A stretch of 64,000 nt of DNA from an uncultured Pelagibacteraceae bacterium (GCA_902534735.1 CACARD010000001.1:275862-339861), one strand, 5' to 3'; numbered from the stretch's first letter, positions 46,272 to 58,006 are shown. Made by a program: numbers and translations. Notes: generated from the letters alone by a model not told the origin.

Positions 46272-48812
46272 GTGGAAAGATATAATTTCAAAAAAGTTGA
46301 AGAAAAATGGCAAAAGTTTTGGTCAGACAATAATAGCTTTTCAACAAAAATTGATAAAAATAAAAAAAAATTCTATTGTTTAGAAATGTTTCCTTATCCA
46401 TCGGGTAAGATACATATGGGACATGTTCGAAACTATACAATTGGAGATGTTTTATCTAGGTACAAATCATTAAAAGGTTTCAATGTGCTTCATCCTATGG
46501 GATGGGACGCTTTTGGTATGCCTGCTGAAAATGCAGCAAGGGACAATAAACTAGATCCCAAGGATTGGACAAATTCAAATATAAATACAATGAAAGAACA
46601 ATTAAAAAAGCTTGGTCTATCTATTGATTGGAGTAGGGAAATTTCAACATGTTCAGAAGAATATTACAAACACCAACAAACATTTTTTTTAGAGTTATTA
46701 GAAAAAAAACTTGTTTATAGAAAAGAAAATTATGTAAATTGGGACCCTGTGGATGAGACTGTTCTAGCAAATGAGCAAGTAATCGACGGTAAAGGATGGA
46801 GATCAGGAGCTATTGTAGAGAGAAAAAAACTTAATCAATGGTTTTTTAATATTTCAAAGTTTTCTCAAGACTTATTAGATGGATTAGAAGATTTAACAGC
46901 ATGGCCAAACAAAGTAAGAACAATGCAAAAAAATTGGATTGGTAAGTCTTTTGGATGTGAAATCGAATTCGATATTGAAGGAGATTTACCCGTTGAAAAA
47001 ATTAAATGTTTTACAACAAGACCAGATACATTGTTTGGTTTTTCCTTTTTAGCACTTTCAGTTGATCATGAAATATCAAAATTTTTTAGAGATAATAGCG
47101 AATTCTCGAAATTTAAAGAAGAATGTTCAAGAACAGGAACTACAGAAGAAGCTATTGCTGTGGGAGAAAAGATAGGGTTTAAAACAAACTTACAAGCAAT
47201 TAATCCTTTGAATCCAAATCAAAAAGTACCGGTGTATTTTGCTAACTTTGTTTTAATGGATTATGGTTTTGGTGCAGTTTTTGGATGTCCAGGGCATGAT
47301 CAAAGAGATTTTGATTTTGCCAAAAAGTATAATTTAGAAATTAAGACAGTTGTAAGGCCATTTGATAAAGATACTAGCTTTAAAGTCAACACTGAGGCTT
47401 ATGCTGGACCAGGCGTTTTAATTAATTCAAAATTTTTAGATGGCCTTAATGCGCCTGAGAATTCTGTGATCGAGACTATAAAAATATTAGAAGAAAAAAA
47501 ATTAGGAAAAAAACAAATAAACTATAGACTTAAAGATTGGGGTGTTTCCCGACAAAGATATTGGGGCTGCCCTATACCTGTTGCCTACGATAAAAAAGGT
47601 AATGTGCATCCAATACCAAATTCAATGCTACCTGTTAAACTACCAGAGAATATAAATCTTAAAGCCAAAGGAAATCCTTTAGATAATGAAAAAGAATGGA
47701 AAAAAGTATTTATAAATGGTCAAGAGATGACAAGAGAAACTGACACTTTAGACACATTTGTTTGTTCTTCTTGGTATTATTTGAGATTTTGCTCACCAAA
47801 AGAGACCACTTATGGTTTTAATAAAGAGGATATAGATTATTGGATGCCAGTTGACCAGTACATAGGAGGTGTAGAACATGCAATTTTACATTTGCTATAT
47901 TCACGTTTTTTTATGAGAGCTATTGAACATGATAATAAAGATTTTGATATTAAAGAACCGTTCAAAAGTTTATTCACCCAAGGAATGGTCTGCCATGAAA
48001 CATACAAGGATGAAAATAATAATTGGCTTAGTCCAAATGAAGTAGAAAAAATAAATAATAAAACTATTCAGAAAGATTCAGGTGGCAAAAAAGTAATAGT
48101 TGGACCATCAGAATCTATGTCAAAATCAAAGAAGAATGTAATTGATCCAGAAAATATTATTGAGATTTATGGAGCGGATGCTGTGAGACTTTTTATTCTT
48201 TCAGACAGTCCACCAGAAAAAGATGTGCAATGGTCAGACCAGGGCATGGTATCCTCTTACAAGTTTATTCAAAAACTATGGATCTTACATAATGAAGTTA
48301 AAAATTCTATATTTGAAGATAAAAAAGAAAAAGAGAATGACGAGTTAAATAAATTTACAAACAAATTAGTTGCTAAATTTACAAATAATTTAGAAAAATT
48401 TAATTATAATGTAATAATTGCAAACATGTACGAGACATATAACTATTTAATTGGTTATATAAAAAAAAATAAAAATTCAATAAATCTAAATAATTATAAA
48501 AAAATTTTAATTTGTTTTTCGCCTATTATCCCCCATTTCTCAAGTGAATGTCTTTCTGAAATTGGTGCAAGTGAAAATATTATATGGCCAAGTTATGATG
48601 CCAATGAGTTAGAAGAAAAAGATGTAAATATAGTTGTTCAAATTAATGGGAAAAAAAGAGCAATCCTAAACACAAAAAAAGGCACTACAGAGAAAACTCT
48701 TTTGGAAAATTTAAAAAAAGATAGAAATATTAGTAAATATTTAGAAAATAGACAAATCAAGAAAATAATTTTTGTTCAAGATAGGTTAATAAATATTTTG
48801 TTAAATGAATAA
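46272..48812 (+). CDS. leuS: Leucyl-tRNA synthetase
   Basis: 846-aa class I synthetase with GTG start. HIGH motif in [19 protein letters not shown], the CP1 editing domain with TTRPDTLFG and [11 protein letters not shown], and the catalytic loop ESMSKSKKN, where the first Lys of the usual KMSKS is Ser. C-terminal anticodon-binding and tRNA-contact domains are present. The lptE start lies inside its 3' end (8-nt overlap). Confidence 0.96.
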   Translation: MERYNFKKVEEKWQKFWSDNNSFSTKIDKNKKKFYCLEMFPYPSGKIHMGHVRNYTIGDVLSRYKSLKGFNVLHPMGWDAFGMPAENAARDNKLDPKDWTNSNINTMKEQLKKLGLSIDWSREISTCSEEYYKHQQTFFLELLEKKLVYRKENYVNWDPVDETVLANEQVIDGKGWRSGAIVERKKLNQWFFNISKFSQDLLDGLEDLTAWPNKVRTMQKNWIGKSFGCEIEFDIEGDLPVEKIKCFTTRPDTLFGFSFLALSVDHEISKFFRDNSEFSKFKEECSRTGTTEEAIAVGEKIGFKTNLQAINPLNPNQKVPVYFANFVLMDYGFGAVFGCPGHDQRDFDFAKKYNLEIKTVVRPFDKDTSFKVNTEAYAGPGVLINSKFLDGLNAPENSVIETIKILEEKKLGKKQINYRLKDWGVSRQRYWGCPIPVAYDKKGNVHPIPNSMLPVKLPENINLKAKGNPLDNEKEWKKVFINGQEMTRETDTLDTFVCSSWYYLRFCSPKETTYGFNKEDIDYWMPVDQYIGGVEHAILHLLYSRFFMRAIEHDNKDFDIKEPFKSLFTQGMVCHETYKDENNNWLSPNEVEKINNKTIQKDSGGKKVIVGPSESMSKSKKNVIDPENIIEIYGADAVRLFILSDSPPEKDVQWSDQGMVSSYKFIQKLWILHNEVKNSIFEDKKEKENDELNKFTNKLVAKFTNNLEKFNYNVIIANMYETYNYLIGYIKKNKNSINLNNYKKILICFSPIIPHFSSECLSEIGASENIIWPSYDANELEEKDVNIVVQINGKKRAILNTKKGTTEKTLLENLKKDRNISKYLENRQIKKIIFVQDRLINILLNE

Positions 48813-49257
48813 AGTAATAAAAATTTTAATATTGTTTTTTACCCTACAAGGGTGCTCGTTTGAACCAATTCTAATAAACAAAAACTTTGATTTTCGATTT
48901 GAAAATATAAATTCAAGTGGAGACGAAAAAATTAATGAAATAATAAAAAATAATTTATTAAGTAAAACTAGCGGAAATAAAAAATACAAGATTAACTTAA
49001 ATTCTAAGAAAAATATACAAATTGTATCGTCTGATTCAAAAGGAGATCCTAAAATTTATAAATTACAGATAAAAGTAGACTACAATGTATTATTAGATGA
49101 AAAAAATATTTACGAAAACACAGTAACAAAACAATCGACTTATAATAATATAACTGACAAATATGAACTGTTGCAATACGAAAACAATATTACAAAAAGT
49201 TTATCTAAAAATATTGCTGAAGAATTACTATTCTCAATAAAAACTTTAGGACAATGA
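48805..49257 (+). CDS. lptE: LptE-like LPS-assembly lipoprotein
   Basis: 150-aa lipoprotein with lipobox TLQGC (Cys17) and a body in the typical LptE size range, situated exactly between leuS and holA as in nearly all proteobacteria. LptE plugs the LptD barrel for lipopolysaccharide insertion. Sequence motifs are weak, so the call rests mostly on lipobox, length and context. Overlaps leuS and holA. Confidence 0.8.
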   Translation: MNKVIKILILFFTLQGCSFEPILINKNFDFRFENINSSGDEKINEIIKNNLLSKTSGNKKYKINLNSKKNIQIVSSDSKGDPKIYKLQIKVDYNVLLDEKNIYENTVTKQSTYNNITDKYELLQYENNITKSLSKNIAEELLFSIKTLGQ

Positions 49258-50231
49258 TAAAAAAATATTTTGATTTAAAAAAAATAAATTTGAGTAATTT
49301 TAATTTATTTTTGTTTTATGGAAAAAACGATGGATTACAAAATGAAGTTATAAACGATATCTTTACAAGTAATTTTAAAGGGAGTGTTAATAAATACGAT
49401 GAAACTGAATTTATTAATAATTATGGAACCATAGCAACAGAATTACTCACAAGGTCACTATTTGAAAAAGAGAAAATAATAATTATATCAAGATCTAGCG
49501 ATAAAATTTTAAAGTTTGTAGATGAAATTTTAGATAAAGGTATTAAAGAAATTAAAATTATCCTTAAAAGTAGTGAACTAGAAAAAAGATCAAAAATTAG
49601 AAATTTTTTTGAAAAAAGAAAAGATTTAATTATTGTGCCCTTTTACGAGGATAACTCTAGCACTCTATCCTCAATAATAATTAAATTTTTAAATGAAAAT
49701 AAGATTAGCATGTCAAGAGAGTCAATTAATCTATTGGTAAATAGAGCCAATGGTAATCGTAAAATTTTAAAAACTGAATTAGATAAAATATTAAATTATT
49801 CATTTACAAAAAAAAAAGTAGATTTGAAGGCTGTAGAAAAATTGACAAATTTAAACGAAAATTATGGTGTTAATGAGCTAGCTGATAATTATTTAGAAAA
49901 AAACAGAAGAAAAATTGCTAAGATATTGAACGAAAATATTTATTCAGATGAAGATTGTATTTTAATTTTGAGAACAGTTTTAAGCAAGTCCAAAAGATTA
50001 ATAAACATTATAAAAAAGTATAATGAAACAAAAAATCTTGACGAAGTAATATCAAATACTAAACCTCCAATATTTTGGAAAGACAAAGATAGTGTAAAAA
50101 AACAAGCAAATTTGTGGAAAATAAATGATCTTAAAGAAAAAATTTATCAGATAAATGAAGTTGAAATTTTAATAAAAAATAATTCTAAAAATTCATTAAA
50201 TTTAGTCTCAGATTTTATTGTAAATATTTAA
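49254..50231 (+). CDS. holA: DNA polymerase III subunit delta
   Basis: Clamp-loader subunit that opens the sliding clamp. 325 aa with FLFYGKNDGLQNEVI at the N-terminus, the degenerate AAA+ fold and the C-terminal helical collar domain. Strongly Lys/Asn/Ile-biased, as with other less conserved genes here. Overlaps lptE by 4 nt and the convergent parB by 4 nt. Confidence 0.88.
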   Translation: MIKKYFDLKKINLSNFNLFLFYGKNDGLQNEVINDIFTSNFKGSVNKYDETEFINNYGTIATELLTRSLFEKEKIIIISRSSDKILKFVDEILDKGIKEIKIILKSSELEKRSKIRNFFEKRKDLIIVPFYEDNSSTLSSIIIKFLNENKISMSRESINLLVNRANGNRKILKTELDKILNYSFTKKKVDLKAVEKLTNLNENYGVNELADNYLEKNRRKIAKILNENIYSDEDCILILRTVLSKSKRLINIIKKYNETKNLDEVISNTKPPIFWKDKDSVKKQANLWKINDLKEKIYQINEVEILIKNNSKNSLNLVSDFIVNI

Positions 50232-51079
50232 TAATTACTTTTTATTATATTTATAAGTCTATCTAACTGGTCCAGACCTTTGTATTCAATTGACAGTGTT
50301 CCAGAATTATTTTTTTTATTTATTAAAACAACTCTCATACCAATTATTTCGGCTAATGCATTTTCAGTAGCTATTGTATTGGAGTCTTTAGATTTAAATT
50401 TTTTGCTAGAACCATTTTTAAGGACTCTTACTAAATTTTCTGTTTGTCTAACTGATAACTTTTTTTTTATTATTTTTTCAGCAAGTAGCAAAGAGTTATC
50501 AAGTCCTATTAGGATTTTTGCATGTCCTTGTGATATTTTTTCACTTCTTATCATTTCAACTAATTTTTCAGGCAAAGATAGTAATCTAAGAGTATTTGAT
50601 ACATGCGATCTGCTTTTACCTATAAACTGTGATACTTGATCTTGGTCATATCCAAAATTATCAATTAAATTTTTATAACTTTCAGCCTCTTCAATTGCAT
50701 TTAAATCTCTTCTCTGCACATTTTCTATTATGGCTAATTCTAACGATTTAAGGTGATCTGCATCGACAATTAATACAGGGACCTCATGCATACCTGCAGC
50801 TTGAGCAGCTTGCCACCTTCTTTCGCCTGCAATAAGCTCAAACATTTTATCTTGGTCAACAGACTTTCTAACTATTAAGGGCTGGATAATCCCTCTCTCT
50901 TTAATTGAGTTAGTCAATTCATTTAATGACTCTTTTTCGAAGAGTTTTCGTGGTTGATTTCTATTTGGAACAATAGAACTTATAGGGATTTTATTATTTG
51001 AAGTTTTTGTTTCATTGTCACCTATCAAAGAGGACAATCCTCGACCTAAACCTTTTTTATTTTTAAAAGGATTTATCAT
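50228..51079 (-). CDS. parB: Chromosome-partitioning protein ParB
   Basis: CTP-dependent DNA clamp that loads at parS and segregates the origin. 283 aa: N-terminal GLGRGLSSLIGD, the CTP/ParB-N domain with PNRNQPRKLF and LIAGERRWQAAQAAG, the helix-turn-helix (QVSQFIGKSRSHVSNTLRLL, ISQGHAKIL), and the C-terminal dimerisation domain. Overlaps parA by 4 nt. Its target parS is present in rsmG. Confidence 0.96.
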   Translation of the reverse strand: MINPFKNKKGLGRGLSSLIGDNETKTSNNKIPISSIVPNRNQPRKLFEKESLNELTNSIKERGIIQPLIVRKSVDQDKMFELIAGERRWQAAQAAGMHEVPVLIVDADHLKSLELAIIENVQRRDLNAIEEAESYKNLIDNFGYDQDQVSQFIGKSRSHVSNTLRLLSLPEKLVEMIRSEKISQGHAKILIGLDNSLLLAEKIIKKKLSVRQTENLVRVLKNGSSKKFKSKDSNTIATENALAEIIGMRVVLINKKNNSGTLSIEYKGLDQLDRLINIIKSNY

Positions 51080-51876
51080 GCTGCGCTTTCTACTTTTTTA
51101 TCTTGTTCTAAAAATTCTTGTGTAAATTTAAAATATGCTTTACTACCAGGACAAACCTTATCATATAATAAAACAGGCACTCCATGAGAAGGTGCTTCTG
51201 ACAATCTCACGTTTCTAGGGACTGATGTTAAGTAAACTTTTTCCTTAAAATAGTTTCTCGCTTCTATCTCAACCTGTCCTGAAAGCTTATTCCTTTTGTC
51301 AAACATGGTAAGAAGTATCCCTCTTATTTCTAGAGATGGGTTTAAGTTTGATTTTATTCTCTCAATGGTTTTCATCAATTGAGTCAATCCCTCTAAAGCA
51401 AAAAATTCAGTCTGAAGCGGTACCACCAAAGCTTCAGAGGCCACTAATGCCATAATTGTTAGAAGACTCAAAGACGGAGGGCAGTCTATGATTATATAAT
51501 CATACGATGCTCTAGAATCATTTAAAATCAAGCCTAATTCGTCTTTTAATTTAAATGCTCTACGGCTATCTCCAGCTGTCTCGACTTCGAGACCAGACAA
51601 ATCCACATTCGATGAAATTATGTTGAGATTTTCAAAGTTTGTTTGCTGTATTACCTCATAAATTTTTTTGTTACCATTTAGTACATTATAAATAGTTCTA
51701 TCTGAACTTATATTATTCGATAATCCTAGACCTGTCGTTGCGTTACCTTGCGGATCCAAATCTATAACTAAAACTTTTTTTCCCTTCATGGATAATCCAG
51801 CTGCTAAATTAATGACCGTTGTTGTTTTACCTACTCCACCTTTTTGATTTATGACTGATATAATTTTTTTTTCCAT
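51076..51876 (-). CDS. parA: Chromosome-partitioning ATPase ParA
   Basis: Walker-type ATPase driving ParB-parS complexes apart. 266 aa with the deviant Walker A KGGVGKTTTVINLA, the DLDPQGNAT loop and IIIDCPPSLSLLT. The order rsmG-parA-parB is standard near bacterial origins. Confidence 0.97.
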   Translation of the reverse strand: MEKKIISVINQKGGVGKTTTVINLAAGLSMKGKKVLVIDLDPQGNATTGLGLSNNISSDRTIYNVLNGNKKIYEVIQQTNFENLNIISSNVDLSGLEVETAGDSRRAFKLKDELGLILNDSRASYDYIIIDCPPSLSLLTIMALVASEALVVPLQTEFFALEGLTQLMKTIERIKSNLNPSLEIRGILLTMFDKRNKLSGQVEIEARNYFKEKVYLTSVPRNVRLSEAPSHGVPVLLYDKVCPGSKAYFKFTQEFLEQDKKVESAA

Positions 51877-51920
51877 CCTATTTTTGCTTTAAAAAAATTT
51901 TTAATATTTTTGATAGATAA

Positions 51921-52574
51921 TTACTTTCCATAATTTTTTTTTTTTTTTAAATTTGAGATTTTGACAATCATTGATTCAGTGCTTGTTAAACTTTTCTTTT
52001 CTTCATAATCAAATTTCCAAAATTTAAGTGCATCATTTAAAATTTTTTTTCCACTTTTACCTAAAAACAAAATTATGTATTTAAAGTTTTTAAAATTAGT
52101 TTTTGCTATTTGAAAAATTATTGGCAAAGGTTTGAATGCGCGCGAAATAATAACATCAGTTATTAAATTTCTTTCATCAAAAATATTTTTTCTATGAACT
52201 TCTGAATTTAAATTAAATTTTTTTGTCATTTCTTCTAGAAAAATGCTCTTATGATAGCTTTTTTCATAAAAAATTAGCTTAAATAGTGGTTTTTTTGATT
52301 TCATTAAAATTCCTAAAACTATACCAGGTAAACCAGCTCCCGATCCAAGATCAGTGCAGATTTTAATGTCATTTTTATCAATAAAATCAATAGTTTGTGC
52401 ACAATCCTCTATATGTCTTGTATTTATTAGCTTTTCAGTCGATTTGCTAATCAAATTAATACTTTTATTTTTTGAAATTATTGAATTTTTATAAAGTTCG
52501 AGCTGATATAATGTTTCACGTGAAACATTAAGAGACAGTAATTTATCAATTTTTAAAATATCCGAATCAATCAA
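51921..52574 (-). CDS. rsmG: 16S rRNA m7G527 methyltransferase
   Basis: SAM-dependent methyltransferase (GidB) of 16S rRNA G527. 217 aa with [16 protein letters not shown] and the SAM loop [15 protein letters not shown]. Overlaps mnmG by 4 nt. A perfect parS is embedded in codons 16-22 (Asn-Val-Ser-Arg-Glu-Thr-Leu). Confidence 0.95.
   Translation of the reverse strand: MIDSDILKIDKLLSLNVSRETLYQLELYKNSIISKNKSINLISKSTEKLINTRHIEDCAQTIDFIDKNDIKICTDLGSGAGLPGIVLGILMKSKKPLFKLIFYEKSYHKSIFLEEMTKKFNLNSEVHRKNIFDERNLITDVIISRAFKPLPIIFQIAKTNFKNFKYIILFLGKSGKKILNDALKFWKFDYEEKKSLTSTESMIVKISNLKKKKNYGK
52512..52527. promoter_or_regulatory. parS centromere site, perfect match
   Basis: TGTTTCACGTGAAACA, the exact 16-bp bacterial parS palindrome, within rsmG. 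It is the expected ParB loading site, about 8 kb from the putative origin and 1.4 kb from parB. Confidence 0.95.
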
Positions 52575-54442
52575 GCTATATGTTTAATAGACTTTCTTTT
52601 GATATGAGACAACAAAATATATACCGCTGCTGGAGTAATTCCATCAATTCTTAATGCTTGCCCCATTGTTTTTGGTTTTATTTGCTTAAATTTTGTCTTT
52701 ACTTCATTTGATAATCCAGAAAAATTATCATAATTAAGATTTTCAGGTATTTCAAGATTCTCGTCCCTTTTAAATGCTAATATATCAGCTTTTTGCTTCT
52801 TCAAATAACCTTTATAATGTGAATTAATTTCTAACTGCTCATCAATTTCACGTGAAAAATATTGGATTTCTGGCCATATTTCTCTAATTTTATTCATATC
52901 TACAGATTTTTGACCTAAAATTTGATTTGCAGTTCTATTAACACCATCTTTAGCAATATTAATCCCATATTTTGTTATTTTTGATGGTGAAATAGACAAT
53001 TTTTCCATTTTAAACTGAATTTCAGATAATTTTTTATACTTCTCCTTATATATTTCTTCTCTTGTATTTTGTACTAATCCAATATTTATACCTTTTTGAG
53101 TTAATCTAACATCAGCATTATCTGATCTTAGAGATAATCTATATTCGGCTCTTGATGTAAACATTCTATACGGTTCTGCTACACCTTTAGTGACTAGATC
53201 GTCAATCATAACTCCTATGTAAGCTTCAGACCTATCCAAAATAAATGGTTCATTATTTTTTATTGAAAGCGCTGCATTTGCCCCCGCAATTAAACCTTGG
53301 GCAGCCGCTTCTTCATAACCAGTAGTTCCATTTATTTGACCAGCGAGATATAGATTTTTTATTTTTTTTGTTTCTAAAGTTAAAAAAAGCTCTCTTGGAT
53401 CAACATAATCATACTCTATAGCATATCCAGGCCTTAAAATTTTAACGTTTTCTAAACCATTGATTTTATTACATATTTCTTGCTGAATTTCTTCTGGTAG
53501 GGACGTTGATATACCGTTTGGGTAAATCGTGTGATCATTTAACCCTTCGGGTTCTAAAAATATTTGATGTCTTTGTTTATCTGCAAATTTTTTTATTTTA
53601 TCTTCTATAGAAGGACAGTATCTGGGACCAACACCATTTATACTGCCTGAGTACATAGCGCTTCGTTTTATATTTTTAGAAATAATTTTATGAACTGACT
53701 CATTTGTATAAGTCATACAACATGAGATTTGTTTATTTAGATTCTTTTTTGTTAAAAAAGAAAAAAAATATGGATCACTGTCAGCATGCTGCTCTTCTAA
53801 ATTTTCAAAATTTATTGTACGAGCATCAAGTCTTGGAGGTGTTCCAGTTTTTAGCCTTCCTATTTTAAAATCATACTTTTCTAATTGTTCAGTTAAGCCC
53901 GTAGAAGGTTTCTCGTCAAATCTTCCTGCTGGAGTTTTTTGCTCACCAATATGTATGAGACCATTAAGAAATGTGCCCGTTGTTAGAATTATTTTAGAAG
54001 ATTTTATCTCTTTGCCGGACTGTGTTATAAATCCGATTATATCATTTTTTTTAAAAATAAACTTAATTACAGGATCTGAAAAAATTGTTAAATTACAATA
54101 GTTTACAAGTTTTTTTTGCATGTATTTTTTATATAAAGATCTATCACTTTGTGTTCTTGGCCCTCTTACCGCTGGACCTCTACTTCTATTTAAAAGTCTA
54201 AATTGTATACCCGATTTGTCTGCAACTTCTCCCATTACCCCATCTAATGCATCTATTTCTCTAACTAGATGGCCTTTACCCAGGCCTCCTATTGCTGGGT
54301 TACAGGACAATTCTCCTATTGTATCAAATTTATGAGTGAATAGAGCAGTATTAACACCCAGTCTAGCTGAAGCAGCCGCTGCCTCACATCCAGCGTGACC
54401 ACCACCTATCACAACTACATCAAATGTTAATTCATTTTTCAT
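52571..54442 (-). CDS. mnmG: tRNA uridine-5-carboxymethylaminomethyl modification enzyme MnmG
   Basis: FAD-dependent partner of MnmE in modifying wobble U34. 623 aa, starting with the FAD loop [17 protein letters not shown], with [26 protein letters not shown] and [14 protein letters not shown]. The C-terminal MnmE-interacting helices end near LSHIKRK. It lies 76 bp after mnmE. Confidence 0.97.
   Translation of the reverse strand: MKNELTFDVVVIGGGHAGCEAAAASARLGVNTALFTHKFDTIGELSCNPAIGGLGKGHLVREIDALDGVMGEVADKSGIQFRLLNRSRGPAVRGPRTQSDRSLYKKYMQKKLVNYCNLTIFSDPVIKFIFKKNDIIGFITQSGKEIKSSKIILTTGTFLNGLIHIGEQKTPAGRFDEKPSTGLTEQLEKYDFKIGRLKTGTPPRLDARTINFENLEEQHADSDPYFFSFLTKKNLNKQISCCMTYTNESVHKIISKNIKRSAMYSGSINGVGPRYCPSIEDKIKKFADKQRHQIFLEPEGLNDHTIYPNGISTSLPEEIQQEICNKINGLENVKILRPGYAIEYDYVDPRELFLTLETKKIKNLYLAGQINGTTGYEEAAAQGLIAGANAALSIKNNEPFILDRSEAYIGVMIDDLVTKGVAEPYRMFTSRAEYRLSLRSDNADVRLTQKGINIGLVQNTREEIYKEKYKKLSEIQFKMEKLSISPSKITKYGINIAKDGVNRTANQILGQKSVDMNKIREIWPEIQYFSREIDEQLEINSHYKGYLKKQKADILAFKRDENLEIPENLNYDNFSGLSNEVKTKFKQIKPKTMGQALRIDGITPAAVYILLSHIKRKSIKHIA
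52844..52859. promoter_or_regulatory. Degenerate parS-like site in mnmG
   Basis: Contains the 12-bp core TTTCACGTGAAA with outer bases differing from parS (13 of 16 match). It is 332 bp from the perfect site. It may be a second ParB nucleation site. Confidence 0.6.
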
Positions 54443-54518
54443 AGATGTAATTTATTACCGATCTTAAAATTTACAAGAAAACACTTAAATTTGCAAAAAA
54501 AGTGTTATATTCCAATGA

Positions 54519-55850
54519 TTATTTACCTATACAAAAATCATTAAAGATAGAACCTAGTATCTCCTCAATATCAACTTTTCCCACTATCATTCCTAAATGC
54601 CTTGTTGCAAGCCTTAAATCCTCGGCTGCTTTGTCAAAATCTTCTATGGAATTTTTTTCCTCAAAATTTGTTAAATGCTCAAGACATTTTTCAAGATTAT
54701 TTCTATGTCTTTTTCTCGTAATATAAATATCTTTTTGAGAAATAAATTTGTTTTCCAATTTCTTCTTAATCATATTAATTAGCTTATCTAAATTTTTTTC
54801 CTCTTTAATAGATAACTTAACCGTGTCATATTTTTTAATTTCATTACTTATGTGATCAACATTTAAATCTATTTTGTTAATCACTAATATAGATTTTTTT
54901 GATTCAAAACCTTTAAAAAAGTGAGCAAAATCAACACTTTTAGGCTCTATCACTATTAAAATCAAATCAGCATTTTCAGCTCTCTCAAGTGCTAACTTTA
55001 TTCCCTTTTTTTCAATTTCATCTTTAGCCTGCCTAATTCCTGCGGTATCAGATATTACAACAGGGAAGCCATCCAAATTCAATTGCGCCTCGATAACATC
55101 TCGTGTTGTCCCAGCAATTTCTGAAACAATTGCAACATCTCTCTTTGACAAATAATTTAATAAAGAGGATTTTCCTGCATTCGTAGGTCCAACAATTGCA
55201 ATTTTAAAGCCTTCTCTTATTATTTCTCCGACATTTTCATCACTTAATATTTTTTTGATTTCATTTTTTATCTTTTTGGTTTCCGAATGGATATTTTTTA
55301 AAATATCACTAGGTAAATCATCTTCAGGAAAATCTATTTTAGCTTCAATATTTGATAATATTTTGATCAATCTTTCTCTTAAAGAATCAAATTTGTCAGA
55401 GCTTTTACCTGACATAATTTTTATAGCCTGTTGTCTTTGAATTTCTGTCTCTGATGAGATCAAATCTGAGATACTCTCGGCTTTAAGTAAATTTATTTTT
55501 CCATTAAGAAAAGCAATTTTAGTAAATTCACCAGGCTCGGCTAATCTACATCCATCTATTTTAGATATACATAAACTCATTGCTTCAATAACAGCTTTAC
55601 TTCCATGAATATGGAATTCAGCCATATCCTCGCCTGTGTAACTATCAGGGCCAGGAAGCCATAATAAAATTCCTTCATCTATAATTTCCCTCGTTTTAGG
55701 ATTTATAAACTTTCTCAAAGACGCAAATTTGGGATCCGGTATTTGTAAATTAGTCATATTTTTTAACACTTTTAGAGTGTCAGAACCTGAGACCCTTATT
55801 ACAGCAATACCAGATAAACCAGGACCTGAGGAAAGTGCGTAAATTGTCAT
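54519..55850 (-). CDS. mnmE: tRNA modification GTPase MnmE
   Basis: 443 aa: N-terminal tetrahydrofolate-binding domain (TIYALSSGPGLSGIAVIRVSG), helical domain, and inserted G domain with GPTNAGKSSLLN, DTAGIR and NKIDLN; the C-terminal end FCIGK holds the invariant Cys. Works with MnmG. Normally next to rho in this cluster; here a sulfotransferase gene on the opposite strand intervenes. Confidence 0.97.
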   Translation of the reverse strand: MTIYALSSGPGLSGIAVIRVSGSDTLKVLKNMTNLQIPDPKFASLRKFINPKTREIIDEGILLWLPGPDSYTGEDMAEFHIHGSKAVIEAMSLCISKIDGCRLAEPGEFTKIAFLNGKINLLKAESISDLISSETEIQRQQAIKIMSGKSSDKFDSLRERLIKILSNIEAKIDFPEDDLPSDILKNIHSETKKIKNEIKKILSDENVGEIIREGFKIAIVGPTNAGKSSLLNYLSKRDVAIVSEIAGTTRDVIEAQLNLDGFPVVISDTAGIRQAKDEIEKKGIKLALERAENADLILIVIEPKSVDFAHFFKGFESKKSILVINKIDLNVDHISNEIKKYDTVKLSIKEEKNLDKLINMIKKKLENKFISQKDIYITRKRHRNNLEKCLEHLTNFEEKNSIEDFDKAAEDLRLATRHLGMIVGKVDIEEILGSIFNDFCIGK

Positions 55851-55892
55851 TTTATTATAGCTACAATATGAATTTAATATAAAAATAATTCA

Positions 55893-56738
55893 ATGATTAT
55901 TTGGATAGCATCTTATCCTAAAAGTGGAAATACATGGGTTAGATCTTTTTTATCTGCTTATTATTATTCTAAAGACGGAAAATTTAATTTTAGTTTACTG
56001 AAAAAAATTAGACAATTTCCAAGCAAAGATTTTTTTAATGACAAGTTAAAAAGTGTAGATGAGGCGGCTGAAAACTGGTTAATTGCTCAAAGAAAAATAA
56101 ATAAACAAAATAAATTTTGTTTTTTAAAAACACATAACGTTTTAGGAGCCTACAAGGGAAAGAGTTTTACTACACCAGAATACACATTGGGTGCTATATA
56201 TATAGTTAGAGATCCTAGAAATGTAATTACATCTCTAAAGAACCATTATTCATTGCATGAAGATGAAGCATTAACAATGATAAGTAGCATTTACAGAAAT
56301 TTAAGAGATGAAAATGATCATGATAATTATTCAAACTATTCTTTCATAAGTTCATGGGCAAATAATTATAACTCTTGGAAAATGTCAAAAAATATTAATA
56401 AACTGATTGTAAAGTATGAAGACTTGGAAAACCGTGCTAGTGAAACATTTTTAAAAATTATTAGTTTCACAGATAATCTGTTAAAAAAAAATAACAATCT
56501 AAATCAAGATAAATTTAATAATGCAATTGAAACAACTCGGTTCGAAATTTTGAAAAAAATGGAAGAAGAGGAGGGATTTGAAGAAGCTGTTTACTCAAGG
56601 AAAGAAGGAAAGAATAAAAAATTTTTTAATCTTGGAAAAGAAAATAATTATAAAGAGTTAATTAAACCGAAAACCCTAGAGATAATCGAGAAATTGTTTG
56701 GTAAAGAGATGAGAGAGTTAGGATATCTTAAATACTAA
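55893..56738 (+). CDS. Sulfotransferase-domain protein
   Basis: 281-aa PAPS-dependent sulfotransferase fold. 5'-phosphosulfate loop [19 protein letters not shown] near the N-terminus and the 3'-phosphate motif [15 protein letters not shown] near residue 110. No signal peptide, so cytoplasmic. The acceptor is unknown. It is the only rightward gene between parB and hemE and divides mnmE from rho, which suggests insertion into an old cluster. Stop overlaps the rho stop by 4 nt. Confidence 0.88.
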   Translation: MIIWIASYPKSGNTWVRSFLSAYYYSKDGKFNFSLLKKIRQFPSKDFFNDKLKSVDEAAENWLIAQRKINKQNKFCFLKTHNVLGAYKGKSFTTPEYTLGAIYIVRDPRNVITSLKNHYSLHEDEALTMISSIYRNLRDENDHDNYSNYSFISSWANNYNSWKMSKNINKLIVKYEDLENRASETFLKIISFTDNLLKKNNNLNQDKFNNAIETTRFEILKKMEEEEGFEEAVYSRKEGKNKKFFNLGKENNYKELIKPKTLEIIEKLFGKEMRELGYLKY

Positions 56739-58006
56739 ACTGGTTTGTTCATAGAATTAAAAAATTCAGAGTTATTCTTTGTATCTTTAAGCTTAGAGTT
56801 TATAAATTCTATTGCATCCATTGAACCCATAGGAGCTATAATTCTTCTTAAAACATTCATTTTTTGAAGGTCATTTTTCTCAAAAATAAGTTCTTCTCTT
56901 CTAGTCCCAGATTTTGTAATATCTATTGCTGGGAATATTCTTTTCTCAGATATTTTTCTGTCTAATATAGTTTCACTGTTTCCGGTTCCTTTAAACTCCT
57001 CAAAAATAACTTCGTCCATTCTACTACCTGTATCAATTAAAGCAGTTGCAATTATAGTTAAAGATCCACCTTCTTCTATGTTTCTAGCTGCACCAAAAAA
57101 TCTCTTTGGTCTTTGTAAAGCGTTTGCATCAACCCCTCCTGTAAGGACTTTTCCTGAACTTGGGACTACAGCATTATAAGCTCTGCCTAATCTTGTTATT
57201 GAGTCCAATAAAATTACAACATCTTTTTTGTGTTCTGTTAATCTCTTTGCTTTTTCAATTACCATTTCGGCTACAGCTACGTGCCTTTGAGCAGGCTCAT
57301 CAAATGTAGAACTAATTACTTCACCTTTTACTGTCCTCTGCATGTCTGTTACCTCTTCTGGTCTCTCGTCAATTAGCAACACCATTAAATAACATTCAGG
57401 ATGATTTGCAGTTATTGAATTTGCTATACTTTGCAAAATCATTGTTTTGCCGGCTTTTGGAGGTGATATTATTAATGATCTTTGACCCTTTCCTATTGGG
57501 CTTACTAAATCAATTAATCTTGGGGTAAGATCAATTTTTTTCTCAACTTTATTACTTTCAACTTCCATAACTAATTGTTTATTTGGATAAAGAGGAGTTA
57601 GGTTATCAAAAGCAATTTTATGTTTAAATTTGTCCGTTTCTTCGAAGTTAATCTTACTTACTTGAAGCAAAGCAAAATATCTTTCCCCATCCTTTGGTGA
57701 TCTAATGGGACCTTCTACTGTATCGCCAGTTCGAAGTCCAAACCTTCTAATTTGATTTGGGCTTACATAAATATCATCTGCACCAGGTAGATAATTAGAC
57801 TCTATTGCTCTAAGAAAGCCAAACCCATCTTGCAATAACTGAAGGACTCCTCCACCGGTTATTTCTTCTCCTTTTTCAGCTAGTTTTTTTAGTATCGCAA
57901 AATAAATTTCTTGTCTCCTGAGTGTACTTGCATTTTCGATTCCTAAATTTTCCGCTTCAGTGATGAGCTTTTCTGAGCTTTTTTCTTTTAATTCTTGAAT
58001 ATTCAT
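56735..58006 (-). CDS. rho: Transcription termination factor Rho
   Basis: Hexameric RNA helicase terminating transcription. 423 aa: N-terminal domain with [13 protein letters not shown]-binding cold-shock-like domain with [10 protein letters not shown] and [18 protein letters not shown], ATPase domain with [11 protein letters not shown] (Walker A) and [16 protein letters not shown] (Walker B). Matters here because many convergent genes have no room for hairpin terminators. Confidence 0.97.
   Translation of the reverse strand: MNIQELKEKSSEKLITEAENLGIENASTLRRQEIYFAILKKLAEKGEEITGGGVLQLLQDGFGFLRAIESNYLPGADDIYVSPNQIRRFGLRTGDTVEGPIRSPKDGERYFALLQVSKINFEETDKFKHKIAFDNLTPLYPNKQLVMEVESNKVEKKIDLTPRLIDLVSPIGKGQRSLIISPPKAGKTMILQSIANSITANHPECYLMVLLIDERPEEVTDMQRTVKGEVISSTFDEPAQRHVAVAEMVIEKAKRLTEHKKDVVILLDSITRLGRAYNAVVPSSGKVLTGGVDANALQRPKRFFGAARNIEEGGSLTIIATALIDTGSRMDEVIFEEFKGTGNSETILDRKISEKRIFPAIDITKSGTRREELIFEKNDLQKMNVLRRIIAPMGSMDAIEFINSKLKDTKNNSEFFNSMNKPV

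Noticed and set aside
46272..48812. Ser instead of Lys at the start of the LeuRS KMSKS motif as a sign of inactivation
   Set aside because: All other catalytic motifs and full length are intact, and the second Lys of the loop is kept; probably a tolerated variant.
54480..54506. Inverted repeat AACACTT/AAGTGTT between mnmE and mnmG
   Set aside because: Short, AT-rich stem with 13-nt loop and no T tail; not distinguishable from chance.
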